Below, one piece after another: positions 1 to 9,669 of a DNA stretch of 64,000 bases. A model generated the notes under the pieces. The model searched no databases. It was not told the origin of the DNA and worked only from the letters and a program-made list of their open reading frames with translations. Origin of the DNA: Syntrophobacterales bacterium (lineage in GTDB: Bacteria; Desulfobacterota; Desulfobaccia; Desulfobaccales; 0-14-0-80-60-11); NCBI GenBank assembly GCA_023512475.1, contig JAILZL010000001.1:161943-225942 (forward strand), written 5' to 3'. The position numbers and the translations under genes are program-made. Position 1 is the first letter of the stretch, and the number at the start of each line of letters is the position of its first letter.

Positions 1-92
1 TTCCGTCTTCCCCGGAAAACTTTTTCCCCGGCTTGGGGAAGGACCCCCCCTGAGGCAGGACCATGTCCGCTTCCGGCAGGAGGGCGGCCCGG

Positions 93-530
93 TCATAAAT
101 CCCCCAGGATCATCCCCCGCAGCCGCCCCCCGCCCCGCCCCGAGCCGGGCCCGCTTTCCTGGATCTCGGGACGGACCAGGAACGGCAGGAGGAGCAGCAG
201 GGCCAGGAGGAGGGCATAACCCCAGGCCAGGCGGCGGCGCCGGCGGGCATCGGGCACCCAGCGGGCAAACAGCCCGGGGAGCATCAGCCAGTGCAGCACG
301 ATATGCACCCCCACCAACGCCAGCAGGGCACAGCCCAGGTAAAGGTGGAGCACCCCCCAGGCATGCCGGTCCAGACCGAGGAGGGTGAGGGTTACCTGCC
401 GGCCATACGCCTGGGCGGCCTCCCGGCCGGGCAGAAGGACGTATTTCATGAGAAACCCCAGGCCGGCGATGGCGGCCAGGAGCACGCCCAACAGGACATC
501 GACGAGAAAGGTGAGGCGAAGCTGGTCCAT
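93..530 (-). CDS. DUF4405-like membrane cytochrome b protein
   Basis: Small integral membrane protein of 145 residues. Three hydrophobic segments are visible, near residues 8-30, 60-80 and 100-118, separated by short charged loops. Histidines lie inside or beside the second segment (DRHAWGVLHLY and GVHIVLHW). This is the layout of DUF4405/flavinylation-associated cytochrome proteins, in which paired histidines ligate heme in the cytoplasmic membrane. The start at MDQLRLTF is preferred over an upstream in-frame one, because the 31 upstream residues are polar and do not resemble a leader. The C-terminus is Gly/Arg-rich. It stands alone on the minus strand. The family is assigned from topology and histidine spacing only. 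Confidence 0.55.
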   Translation of the reverse strand: MDQLRLTFLVDVLLGVLLAAIAGLGFLMKYVLLPGREAAQAYGRQVTLTLLGLDRHAWGVLHLYLGCALLALVGVHIVLHWLMLPGLFARWVPDARRRRRLAWGYALLLALLLLLPFLVRPEIQESGPGSGRGGGRLRGMILGDL

Positions 531-1310
531 AACCGCCGGATGGCGCCCGAGGGGAGGGGTCTGCTTCCTGCCCTCACTTATGGGGCTCAAAAAGTTTTCC
601 TCTGCCGCTGAGGCTGCCCGCATGGGTGGGTGAGGATCATCTCATGGGACACGGAAGAAAATGCTCAGGAAACCTGGCCAGCCGCCGCATCCCGCCCCCG
701 GCTTGTGTCGCTCTCCCGGATCAGGGGGGAAGGGAAGGAGAAGGAGGCGGCGGCGGACCGCCCGGTGGAGGACGTTCCCGGCCCGGGCTCCCTGCCGGCC
801 TCCGGCATCCTGCTTCCGGGCAGCCTTCCCGGGATCCAGCCAGGTTGCGGCCCTCCCGGGTCAAGGCCGGTGTCCAGTTCCCACCCTCTGAACCGGCAAA
901 CCCCCGGCAGGAACAAAAACGGCGCTCCGGTTTCAGAGCGCCGCAATTTTTCCGGGTGAAGGAAAACCACCAGCCGGCCGGCGGCCGCAAGGCCCCCGCC
1001 TGGCCCGCAGCTTACGGATGCCGGTCTCCCGGGGGGGAGGCGAGCCGCCCCTCCCCCGGCGCGTATGGCAGATTTCGGTCCATTATCCAGGAGGTCCCCC
1101 TTCCGGAACCTCCATGGGCGGAAACCTGCCCGGGCTCCGGGTCCGTGTCCCCCCAGGCCGGGGAGAACCGCCGGAGCGGCAGCTCCCCCGCTCCTGGTCT
1201 CCCTCCCCACCCGGCGGTGGGGGTGGAAAGAGAGCAGGAATCACGGCCCCCCTTCCCAGCCACGCCTAAGGGGATTGCCGCAGTGCGGGTCAGGCCTGAC
1301 CTTTCCGGCC
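531..1310. other. Intergenic stretch without a convincing gene
   Basis: About 780 bases. Open frames exist on both strands, but they are proline-, glycine- and arginine-rich products of high GC, with no recognisable domain, no good ribosome binding site and mutual overlap. The only structured element I see is the hairpin at 920-943. Confidence 0.6.
915..951 (-). terminator. Probable intrinsic terminator, possibly bidirectional
   Basis: An 8-bp perfect stem (arms 920-927 and 936-943) encloses an 8-nt loop. It is flanked by five A on the left and five T on the right, so it can act on either strand. Read on the minus strand it lies about 370 bases after the glycine-zipper lipoprotein gene, which has no closer terminator. 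Confidence 0.55.
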
Positions 1311-1544
1311 TTAATACCGGCCCCGGCTCTTCTGGTAGCGATCGTAGAGAAAGCCGCCCAGCACGCCGGCACCGCCGCCCACCGCCGCCCCCACCGCCGG
1401 AGACCCGGCGGCCCACCCGATAAGGGCGCCGCTGGAGGCGCCCACCGCGCCGCCGCTCAGCATGCGCTGCTCGGTGGAACTCATGCCGGCGCAGCCGGCC
1501 AGAAGAAGAGTCCCCACCAACATCAGAATCATGACCCGTTTCAT
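1311..1544 (-). CDS. Glycine-zipper lipoprotein
   Basis: 77-residue lipoprotein. It has a typical signal peptide ending in the lipobox LAGC, with Cys at residue 18, so it should be lipidated and membrane-anchored. The rest is dominated by small residues arranged as a glycine zipper (GGAVGASSGALIGWAAG, then AVGAAVGGGAGV), as in OsmB/YMGG-like lipoproteins. Such segments are thought to pack in membranes, but no precise role can be given. The tail is basic and tyrosine-containing. A strong GGGAGG precedes the ATG by 6 bases. It appears to be a single-gene unit. Confidence 0.75.
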   Translation of the reverse strand: MKRVMILMLVGTLLLAGCAGMSSTEQRMLSGGAVGASSGALIGWAAGSPAVGAAVGGGAGVLGGFLYDRYQKSRGRY

Positions 1545-1637
1545 GGTTCACCTCCCCCTGGGCCCCGCTTTCTCCCCCGGGTGCCCTGCGTGCTTTGGAC
1601 CTGCGGCCGTGCCGCCCCTCGGCCCCGCACCTTCGGA

Positions 1638-2012
1638 TCAGGGCTGCCGGGCCCCCTCCCTAAAGGCGCCCGGCAGATGCCGCCTCAGCAACACCTCCAG
1701 CACCGTGGTGGCGGTCTTGTCCGGGTTCTCCCGGTAGAAGCGGTCCACCTCCTGCAGGAGCTCCAGGGCGGTGGCCCGCTGCATCTCCTGGCGCACCGCC
1801 TGGGAGACGGCCGAGATCGTGCCCGCCTTGGCGGCCGCGGACACCTCCAGATCCGCCAGGTTGCTCAATCCCCACAGATAACCCAGCTTGACGTCCTGGG
1901 AACTCCTGGCCCAATGGCTGCCGTCCCACAGGAACCCCTGGCCGCCGGCGGGCAGGGCGGCCAGGGTCAGCCACAGGCCGGTGGCCAGCCAGACGCCTCC
2001 CGAAGCCCTCAT
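1638..2012 (-). CDS. Secreted protein, Rap1a/Tai-like, copy 2
   Basis: 124 residues with an N-terminal signal peptide (cleavage near AGGQG, residues 22-26). It is a clear paralogue of the gene just upstream: both have W-D/N-GSHW, an SxDVK/SQEIK stretch, a GxxNxAD segment, and a final QEVDRFY..(N/H)P...VLEVLLRR block. The pattern of one tyrosine/glycine helix, a T-x-x-(Q/E) helix and a C-terminal aliphatic helix recalls the Rap1a/Tai immunity-like domain. This copy lacks the two cysteines seen in copy 1. It overlaps copy 1 by 4 bases (ATGA), indicating translational coupling. Function unknown. Confidence 0.6.
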   Translation of the reverse strand: MRASGGVWLATGLWLTLAALPAGGQGFLWDGSHWARSSQDVKLGYLWGLSNLADLEVSAAAKAGTISAVSQAVRQEMQRATALELLQEVDRFYRENPDKTATTVLEVLLRRHLPGAFREGARQP

Positions 2013-2392
2013 TTGGCGGCCTTGGCCGGGGCCTCCGGCGGGCAGAGCTTGGTGCAGCGCCGCAGCACCACCTCAATCACCGGCATGGCCCGCTGTTCGG
2101 GATGGTCCTGATAAAACTTGTCCACCTCCTGGATGATCTGGGTGATGGTGAGATTTTTCAGCTCCTCCACGAAGGCCCGGGAGATGCAGGGGCCCCGGCC
2201 GGCGCCGCCGGCGGCCACTTCAAAATCCGCCATGTTGCCGATGCCCTTGATATAGGCCACCTTGATCTCCTGGGACATGGTCTGCCAATGACTGCCATTC
2301 CACAGCTCCGGCTTGCCTTGGGCCGCGGCCGGGTGGGCGGCGAGGCAGATCAGCATCAGGGTCGCTCCCGCCAGATAACTCAGCCTGCGCAT
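2009..2392 (-). CDS. Secreted protein, Rap1a/Tai-like, copy 1
   Basis: 127 residues with a signal peptide ending at HPAAAQG (about residue 25). The mature part has WNGSHW, an IKVAYIKGIGNMADFEV helix, a central cysteine (GPCISRAF) and a C-terminal RCTKLCP with two more cysteines that could pair with it in the periplasm. The second half (LTITQIIQEVDKFYQDHPE) resembles the Rap1a/Tai domain, known from type VI secretion immunity proteins and many uncharacterised periplasmic proteins. The family link is by eye. A good GGGAG lies 7 bases before the ATG. It is the first gene of a two-gene unit with its paralogue. Confidence 0.6.
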   Translation of the reverse strand: MRRLSYLAGATLMLICLAAHPAAAQGKPELWNGSHWQTMSQEIKVAYIKGIGNMADFEVAAGGAGRGPCISRAFVEELKNLTITQIIQEVDKFYQDHPEQRAMPVIEVVLRRCTKLCPPEAPAKAAK

Positions 2393-2424
2393 TGTGGTTC
2401 TCCCTTCTGTGGGGGAGCACCGCC

Positions 2425-2775
2425 TCAGGTGTTCCGGGCCGAGGCCCCCCGGGTGGTGGCCACCCCTTTCTTGCGGCTGGCTTTGGGTGATTTCTTCTTC
2501 CCCGACGCCACCGTCTTTTTCCCTTTCTTCTTGCTGCTTACCTGGGAGGCCGGGCGGGGTTTGCGCCCCGGTTTCACTGTCGGGGTGGCGGGGGAAGGTT
2601 TCTCTGTTTCCGCCGTCGGCCCTTCCGGATGCTTGCTCTCCGGGTGGGCCAGGGGCCGGTTGCCTTCCAGGATGGGCGGGATAGCCGGAGGTGGCCCCTC
2701 CTGCTGTGCCAGGAGAGGAGGAACCAGAGCCAGGCAGAGCAGGCCGGTGAGGGCAAATTCTCCCAGTCGCTTCAT
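2425..2775 (-). CDS. Secreted Lys/Pro-rich low-complexity protein
   Basis: 116 residues. A signal peptide (MKRLGEFALTGLLCLALVPPLLA) is followed by a proline-rich segment and a strongly basic Lys/Ser/Gly tail with KKK and GKKK clusters. There are no cysteines in the mature part and no globular domain is evident. It resembles the neighbouring 84-residue protein in overall plan (leader, acidic/proline linker, lysine-rich tail). The tail composition is like histone H1 tails, but the leader argues for export, so it may bind an anionic polymer in the envelope. No function can be assigned. Confidence 0.5.
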   Translation of the reverse strand: MKRLGEFALTGLLCLALVPPLLAQQEGPPPAIPPILEGNRPLAHPESKHPEGPTAETEKPSPATPTVKPGRKPRPASQVSSKKKGKKTVASGKKKSPKASRKKGVATTRGASARNT

Positions 2776-2945
2776 GGCCGGTTTCCTAAATCGGGACGGG
2801 ACTGTTTATTCAGGGGGCAGGGCTGCGGAGGACAGGTCCCCCGCTTTCCTCTCTCCCCCGTATGCCTGGAGAAAACCGGGGGCGGGATGCCAGTCTCGCC
2901 ACCTGGCACCCCGGAACAAACACCTGGTGTGAGCCGCCTCTCAGC

Positions 2946-3200
2946 TCAGGAGGTGGGCTGCTCGACCTTCTTGGCCTTGGTCTTGCTCTTCTTGGCCTTG
3001 GCGGTCTTGGATTTCTTGGCCTTCTTGGTGGTGGTCTGTTTCTTCTCGGTTTTTTCGGTGGCGGCGGTTTCCGCCTTCGGAGCCTGGGATTCCACCGCCG
3101 GCGCCGGCGGCGCGACCTTCTCTTCCTTCTGGGCCAGCCCCATGGCGGGCAGGCTCAGGAGAAAGGCTCCCCCCACAACCCAGGTCAACAACTTTTTCAT
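2946..3200 (-). CDS. Secreted lysine-rich tail protein
   Basis: 84 residues. The start is set by GGAGG nine bases before the ATG of MKKLLTWVV; longer versions would run into the tRNA gene upstream. A signal peptide ends near AMGLAQ. The mature chain has a short acidic/proline/alanine linker and then a lysine-rich stretch with repeats of the AKKSK and KTAKAKK type, like H1 histone C-terminal tails. It shares this plan with the protein encoded just downstream at 2425-2775. Role unknown; a polyanion-binding envelope protein is one possibility. Confidence 0.55.
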   Translation of the reverse strand: MKKLLTWVVGGAFLLSLPAMGLAQKEEKVAPPAPAVESQAPKAETAATEKTEKKQTTTKKAKKSKTAKAKKSKTKAKKVEQPTS

Positions 3201-3227
3201 CAGGCCCATCCTCCAAAAATAATTAAG

Positions 3228-3304
3228 TGGTGGCGGTGCAGGGATTCGAACCCCGGACACTGCGGATATGAGCCGCATGCTCTAACCAGCTGAGCTACAC
3301 CGCC
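3228..3304 (-). tRNA. tRNA-Met (CAT anticodon)
   Basis: 77-base cloverleaf with acceptor stem GGCGGTG/CACCGCC, discriminator A and an encoded CCA. The anticodon stem TGCGG/CCGCA encloses the loop CTCATAT, giving anticodon CAT. The T loop is TTCGAAT. The D arm and overall look fit elongator tRNA-Met; tRNA-Ile2, whose CAT is modified to lysidine, is the alternative and cannot be excluded by eye. Confidence 0.9.
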
Positions 3305-3312
3305 ATCCCCAT

Positions 3313-3344
3313 ATTATATATTCCCCCCTCCGGCGCCCTGTCAA
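3313..3344 (-). promoter_or_regulatory. Sigma70-type promoter of tRNA-Met
   Basis: A perfect -35 TTGACA (3339-3344) precedes an AT-rich -10 region containing overlapping TATATA (3315-3320, spacer 18) and TATAAT (3313-3318, spacer 20). It ends 8 bases before the mature tRNA, in an otherwise GC-rich stretch. Confidence 0.75.
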
Positions 3345-3419
3345 ACGAAAATTCCGGCCGCACGGGGAGGGTCAGGCGGCGGTGGGCTTTGCTCATTAGA
3401 CCCCGCCGGCCCGAGACTG

Positions 3420-4118
3420 TTAACCGGCGGTCGGGTTGCCGTGACCAGCCCGGGAGGCCAGCTCCAGGAGCTGGGAGAAACGGCCGATGAGGGCATCCGG
3501 GTCCGCCGCCGCCAGCCGGGCCGGATCGCCGTAGCCGTAGGTCACCGCCACGGTGGCCGTGCCGGCGCCCTTGCCGGCCAGCACATCCGCGGGCTTGTCC
3601 CCCACCATGAGGCTGCGCTCCGGCCGGGCGCCCAGCTCCCGGATGAGGGCCGCCAGACCCCGGGGGTCCGGCTTCAGAACCCCGTAGCTGTCCCCGCCTT
3701 TGATCGCCAGGAAGAAGGGCTGAAGCTGAAGGCGCGCCACAATGCCCACCGTCAGGGCGGTGAGCTTGTTGGAGAGCACCGCCAGCTTCCGGGGGGCCAG
3801 GGCGGCCAGGGTCTCCCGCACCCCGGGATAGAGGCGGGTGTGCACCACCAGATGCCGGGCGTAATAGTCCAGATAGCGGCGGCGCACTTCCCCATACAGC
3901 TCCTGGTGCTCCGGCCCCAGGGCCCGGCGCAGGAAGGTCTCCTCGCCCCCGCCGATCATCTCCGCCACCGCCGCCTCCGGATACCCGGGAAGCCCCACCG
4001 CCCCCAGGGCGTGGTTGAGGGCCGCGGCGATATCCGGCACCGTGGCCGCCAGGGTGCCGTCCAGGTCAAAGACGATGAGCTCCGGGGTGAAAATGGGCAT
4101 AAGATGTCTGGAGCTCAT
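3420..4118 (-). CDS. gph: HAD-family phosphoglycolate phosphatase
   Basis: 232-residue cytoplasmic phosphatase of the HAD superfamily, expected to hydrolyse 2-phosphoglycolate or a similar phosphoester. Motif I is FDLDGTLAAT (nucleophile and acid Asp near residues 18 and 20), motif II is VLSNK, motif III is the lysine in LKPDP, and motif IV is MVGDKPADVLAGKGAG. The helical cap lies between motifs I and II. Length and cap fit Gph/PGP. An alternative start at MPIFTPEL, six codons in, is also possible. It follows the S58 peptidase gene with a gap of 15 bases, so it is probably co-transcribed with it. Substrate is inferred from family only. Confidence 0.75.
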   Translation of the reverse strand: MSSRHLMPIFTPELIVFDLDGTLAATVPDIAAALNHALGAVGLPGYPEAAVAEMIGGGEETFLRRALGPEHQELYGEVRRRYLDYYARHLVVHTRLYPGVRETLAALAPRKLAVLSNKLTALTVGIVARLQLQPFFLAIKGGDSYGVLKPDPRGLAALIRELGARPERSLMVGDKPADVLAGKGAGTATVAVTYGYGDPARLAAADPDALIGRFSQLLELASRAGHGNPTAG

Positions 4119-4133
4119 CCGGGCACAGGGGCC

Positions 4134-5123
4134 TCAGGCCCCCGGACCGCCCGCCGCTTCCCCCGCCCCCCTTTGGAGTTCCTGCCAGGAAGGCAGGACC
4201 CCCAGGCCATGGGCGCATTGCACCGCGCTCAGGATGGCCCCCTCCAGGGCCGCCTGGGCCAGCAGTCCCACCACATGCAGATCCGCCCGCACCTCGGGGT
4301 GGGCCAGGACAAAGATGATATCGCCGTCAAACAGGGTGTGCACCGGCTGGATGCAGCGGGCCAGGGCGTTGTGGCCCATCTGGGCGATCTTCTGGGCCTC
4401 CTCCCGGGTGAGGCGGGCGTTGGTGGCCACCACCCCCACGGTGGTGTTGGGCTCCCCGAAGCGCTGCCGCACCACCCCCCGGCGGATGTGGCGGGCGCTG
4501 TCGGCGAACTCCCGGCTGTCCGGGGCGGTGCGGGCCCCGGCCACGATCTCCCCCGTCTCCGGATTGACCACATCCCCGAAGGCGTTGACCACCGCCAACG
4601 CCCCCACCTGCAGGCCCTCGGGGCCGCTCAGGTGGGCGGTGCCCAGCCCCCCCTTGGTGGCCTGGCGGATGCCGAAGAGCTTCCCGACACTGGCGCCGGT
4701 GCCCGCGCCCACGCTGCCGTCCCCCTGGGGCTCGGTGCGGGCCGCCAGGCAGGCAGCGTAGCCCATGGCCCGGTCCGGCCGCACCCGGCAGTTGCCCAGG
4801 GAGAGGTCGTAGATCACCGCGGTGGGGACGATGGGCACCCGGGTGATGGCCACATCAAAGCCCCGGCCCCGCTCCTCCAGAAATTCCATCACCCCGCCGG
4901 CGGCGTCCAGGCCGAAGGCGCTGCCCCCGGCGATGCACACCGCGTGGATCTCATTGACCACGTGCAGGCCCAGAAGGGCATCCAGTTGCCGGGTGCCGGC
5001 GGCGGACCCCCGGATGTCCACGCTGCCCACGGTTCCAGGGGGACACAGGACCACGGTGCAGCCGGTGAGGTTCTTGTAGTCGCTGGCGTGCCCCACGGCA
5101 AAGCCGGGCACCCGGGTGATCAT
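4134..5123 (-). CDS. S58-family self-processing aminopeptidase/amidase (DmpA/NylC-like)
   Basis: 329-residue N-terminal-nucleophile hydrolase. These enzymes are made as one chain, cut themselves, and use the new N-terminal Ser or Thr to cleave peptides or amides. Family marks seen are IAGGSAFGLDAAGGVM, the glycine-rich GSVGAGTGAS segment, GALAVVNAFGDV, and an N-T junction at Asn226-Thr227 (FGEPN/TTVGVV). That position and context match the NylC-type autocleavage site, so Thr227 is the likely nucleophile. The start is fixed by an ATGA overlap with the upstream lipoprotein gene, which suggests translational coupling. Natural substrate unknown. Confidence 0.75.
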   Translation of the reverse strand: MITRVPGFAVGHASDYKNLTGCTVVLCPPGTVGSVDIRGSAAGTRQLDALLGLHVVNEIHAVCIAGGSAFGLDAAGGVMEFLEERGRGFDVAITRVPIVPTAVIYDLSLGNCRVRPDRAMGYAACLAARTEPQGDGSVGAGTGASVGKLFGIRQATKGGLGTAHLSGPEGLQVGALAVVNAFGDVVNPETGEIVAGARTAPDSREFADSARHIRRGVVRQRFGEPNTTVGVVATNARLTREEAQKIAQMGHNALARCIQPVHTLFDGDIIFVLAHPEVRADLHVVGLLAQAALEGAILSAVQCAHGLGVLPSWQELQRGAGEAAGGPGA

Positions 5124-6955
5124 GGGGCCCCCTCCGCCGGAACCACCCGGCCGTCCCGGATGGTGAGAAGATAGACCGTCAGTTCGGCCTGGCGGGCGGA
5201 GTTGAAGCCCTTGAACCACGGCACCGGGGGGCCGCCCCGGAAGGACCGGAGCTGCTGTACCGCCTCCTCCCGGCCGGCGACACCGGCCGCCGCCAGCTGG
5301 GCCAGAAGCCTTCCGGCCAGATACCCCTGGGCGGCGAAATAATCCGGCGCCTTGCCGTAGCGCTGCTGATAGGCGGTGATGAACTCCTTGACCGCCGGGT
5401 CCGGATCCCCCGGGAAGAAGCCCTCCGGGAAGATGAGGCCCTCCAGGCGGCGGGCCTGGGCCGCATCGGCCGGGTGGGCCAGATTGGTGCCCAAAAGGGG
5501 GAGGCGCCGCAGCGGATGCTCCGCCACCTGGCTGAGCAAGGCGCTGAGGGTGGCCGCGTCATCCGGGACAAACCAGGCGTCAAAAGGCCGGGCCTCCTCC
5601 GGGGCCGAAAAGTGGGCCAGGACAGGGGAAAGGGCCACGGCAAAGTCCCCGGTGCCGGGAGGGTAGGTTTCCTGGGCCGCGACCTGGCCGCCCTGCCTCT
5701 GGAGCTCCTCCGCAAACAGCCGGCTGAAGGTGCGGCCGTAGGTGGAATCCGGGGCCAGGAGGGCATAGCGGCGCCAGCCCCGTGCCAGGCCGTAGCGCAC
5801 CAGCTCCTGCACCTGACGCCGGGGGGTGAGGAAGGCCTGAAAGACCCACTCCCCGGCCTCCGTCACGTCGGCCCGCTGGGTCAGGGCCAGAAGGGGCAGC
5901 CCCGCCTCCTGGGCGGCCCGGGCGGCCTCCGGAGCCTCGGTGAAGGAAAAAAAGCCGGCCACCGCCACGAGGTGGGGCTGGCGGGCCAAAGCACTCACCG
6001 CCTGGGCCGCGCCGGCGCCGCCCGCCTCCTGGAAGACCACCTCCACCGGCGTCCCCCGGAGGGCCAGCTCCAGCCCCTGCTTCAGGCGCTGCCCCGTCTC
6101 CGCCAGCTCCCCCGTCAGGGGAAGCACCGCCCCCACCCGCAGCCGGGCGGGAGTGAGGAGGTGCCCCGCCGCCTGGGCCTCGGGGGTGCCCGGGTAGCGC
6201 TCGCTGAGCAGGGTGAGCCAGCGCCGGGCCTCCTCAATGCGGCCCGCCCGCCGGGCGTGGTCCGCCAGCCGGGCCAGCAGGGCGGCGCTCACGGGGGTGT
6301 CCCGGTACAGATTGGCCAGGCGCTCCAGATCAGCCGGCGTGGCCTGCTCCAGCAGGCGTTTCTTGAGAAAGTCAAACCACTCGGCATCCCCCGCGGCCAG
6401 GTCCTGGTGGGCCAGGCGCAACCGGGAAAAGGCCGCCTCCACCCGCCCCTGTTTCAGGGCGATTTCCGCCAGGAGGGCGTTGGTGGAAAAGCGCAGGGAC
6501 ACCGGCAGATCCGCGGCGGTGAGGGGTTCCAGGATCTGCAGGGCCCGGGTGTATTGCCCCAGCTTGTAATACGCCCGCCCCAGGCCGTAGCGGATCTCCC
6601 GGCTCTGGTCCAGGTCCGGGTTCTGGGCCAGGAGGGTTTCATAGCGGCTCACCGCCCCGCCCCAGTCGCCCACAAGGCCGGTGATCTCCGCCTCCCGCAG
6701 CCGGGCCCGGAAGGCCTGGGACCCCTGGGGGTGGCGGCTCAGGTAGGTCCGGTAGTCCCGGAGGGCCTGGTCATAGTCCTGGCGGCGGTAGGCGGCCTCC
6801 GCCTGGTGGAAGAGCTCCTCCCCCGCCGCCGCCGGCGGGGCGGCCGGGCGGCGGGCCTCCACCTGGATCTGGGGCTGCACCACCACTGGGGGCGGCGCCA
6901 CACAGCCCGTCAGCAAAAGCGGGACAAAAAGGATGGCGGACCAGAATCTCAGCAT
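5120..6955 (-). CDS. Lipoprotein: TPR plus type-1 periplasmic-binding domain (LpoA-like)
   Basis: 611 residues. A signal peptide ends in lipobox LTGC with lipidated Cys near residue 18. Residues about 45-260 form TPR-like helical repeats (QAEAAYRRQDYDQALRDY and others). Residues about 270-600 form a Leu/Ile/Val-binding-protein fold, beginning RVGAVLPLTGELAETGQRL. This arrangement is that of penicillin-binding-protein activator LpoA-like lipoproteins, which stimulate PBP1 from the outer membrane. Free-standing amino-acid binding is an alternative. It heads a probable operon with the S58 peptidase (4-base overlap) and the HAD phosphatase. No obvious Shine-Dalgarno is seen. Confidence 0.7.
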   Translation of the reverse strand: MLRFWSAILFVPLLLTGCVAPPPVVVQPQIQVEARRPAAPPAAAGEELFHQAEAAYRRQDYDQALRDYRTYLSRHPQGSQAFRARLREAEITGLVGDWGGAVSRYETLLAQNPDLDQSREIRYGLGRAYYKLGQYTRALQILEPLTAADLPVSLRFSTNALLAEIALKQGRVEAAFSRLRLAHQDLAAGDAEWFDFLKKRLLEQATPADLERLANLYRDTPVSAALLARLADHARRAGRIEEARRWLTLLSERYPGTPEAQAAGHLLTPARLRVGAVLPLTGELAETGQRLKQGLELALRGTPVEVVFQEAGGAGAAQAVSALARQPHLVAVAGFFSFTEAPEAARAAQEAGLPLLALTQRADVTEAGEWVFQAFLTPRRQVQELVRYGLARGWRRYALLAPDSTYGRTFSRLFAEELQRQGGQVAAQETYPPGTGDFAVALSPVLAHFSAPEEARPFDAWFVPDDAATLSALLSQVAEHPLRRLPLLGTNLAHPADAAQARRLEGLIFPEGFFPGDPDPAVKEFITAYQQRYGKAPDYFAAQGYLAGRLLAQLAAAGVAGREEAVQQLRSFRGGPPVPWFKGFNSARQAELTVYLLTIRDGRVVPAEGAP

Positions 6956-7049
6956 AAGGCAGTGAGAATAGTGAGGGGAGGGCCGGGAGACTGCGGGCCC
7001 CCGTCCTCCCCTGGGGTCGGCTCCCCGCCCTCCACAGGCAGGGAGGTGC

Positions 7050-7074
7050 GGGGGCGGGGTTGAACCCCTCCCCC
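7050..7074 (-). terminator. GC-rich hairpin after dnaK
   Basis: Arms of 11 bases (two runs of five pairs separated by one mismatch) enclose a 3-base loop, 17 bases past the dnaK stop codon. There is no T-tract, so it is a hairpin that may pause or protect the transcript rather than a proven intrinsic terminator. Confidence 0.35.
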
Positions 7075-7090
7075 CGGCTTGGGGTCCGGT

Positions 7091-8986
<1,896 letters not shown>

Positions 8987-9007
8987 TCGTTATCCTCCTC
9001 GCAAAAC

Positions 9008-9604
9008 TTAGGCGGAAATATCGATGCTCGATGACGCGGGCTTGTTACCGCTCCGGGCCACCACCACCATGGCGGGGCGCAGGAGCCGGGTCCGGAAGAG
9101 ATAGCCCCGCTGCAGTTCCTTGGTGACGGTCTGGTCCGCCAGCTCCGGGGCCTCCTCCTCCATAACCGCATGATGGTAGGCCGGGTCGAAGGGCTGGCCG
9201 ACGCTTTCCACCGGCGCCACCCCGAATTTCTGCAGGACCTTGAGAAACTCCTGGCGCACCAGCTCCAGGCCTTCCATCAGGCCCGGGGGCGCCTCGAACT
9301 GGCGGCCGTTTTCCAACGCCCGCTCCAGATTATCCAGGACCGGCAGCAGCTCCCTGAAGACCGCCTCGTTGGCGTACTGCACCAGCTCGGCCCGCTCCCG
9401 TTCGGCCCGCTTCTTCATGTTCTCCAGTTCGGCGGCGTAGCGCAGGAGCTTCTCGTGGCACTCCTGGGCCTCCTGGGTCTTCTCCGCCAGCTGCCGTTTC
9501 AGCTCCTCCAGGCCGGGCTCGGCCTCCGGAGCCTCGGTGGCGGGGGGCTCTGCCGCCGTAGTGGTGGGTTCGTCCCGCTTCTCGGTGTCAGACATGGGGT
9601 GCAT
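9008..9604 (-). CDS. grpE: Nucleotide exchange factor GrpE
   Basis: 198 residues. The N-terminal 45 residues are acidic/alanine-rich and disordered. They are followed by the long coiled-coil (LEELKRQLAEKTQEAQECHEKLLRYAAELENMKKRAERE) and the C-terminal beta domain ending YLFRTRLLRPAMVVVA, as in GrpE. It promotes ADP release from DnaK. Two starts compete: the first ATG is only 3 bases from GGGAGG and the ATG three codons later is 12 bases away, so the exact N-terminus is uncertain. It lies between hrcA and dnaK. Confidence 0.95.
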   Translation of the reverse strand: MHPMSDTEKRDEPTTTAAEPPATEAPEAEPGLEELKRQLAEKTQEAQECHEKLLRYAAELENMKKRAERERAELVQYANEAVFRELLPVLDNLERALENGRQFEAPPGLMEGLELVRQEFLKVLQKFGVAPVESVGQPFDPAYHHAVMEEEAPELADQTVTKELQRGYLFRTRLLRPAMVVVARSGNKPASSSIDISA

Positions 9605-9669
9605 AAACCTCCCAAACCATAATCATCCCGGGCGATGGCTGCAACGGGCGGACAACAGGGATGCGGGAT

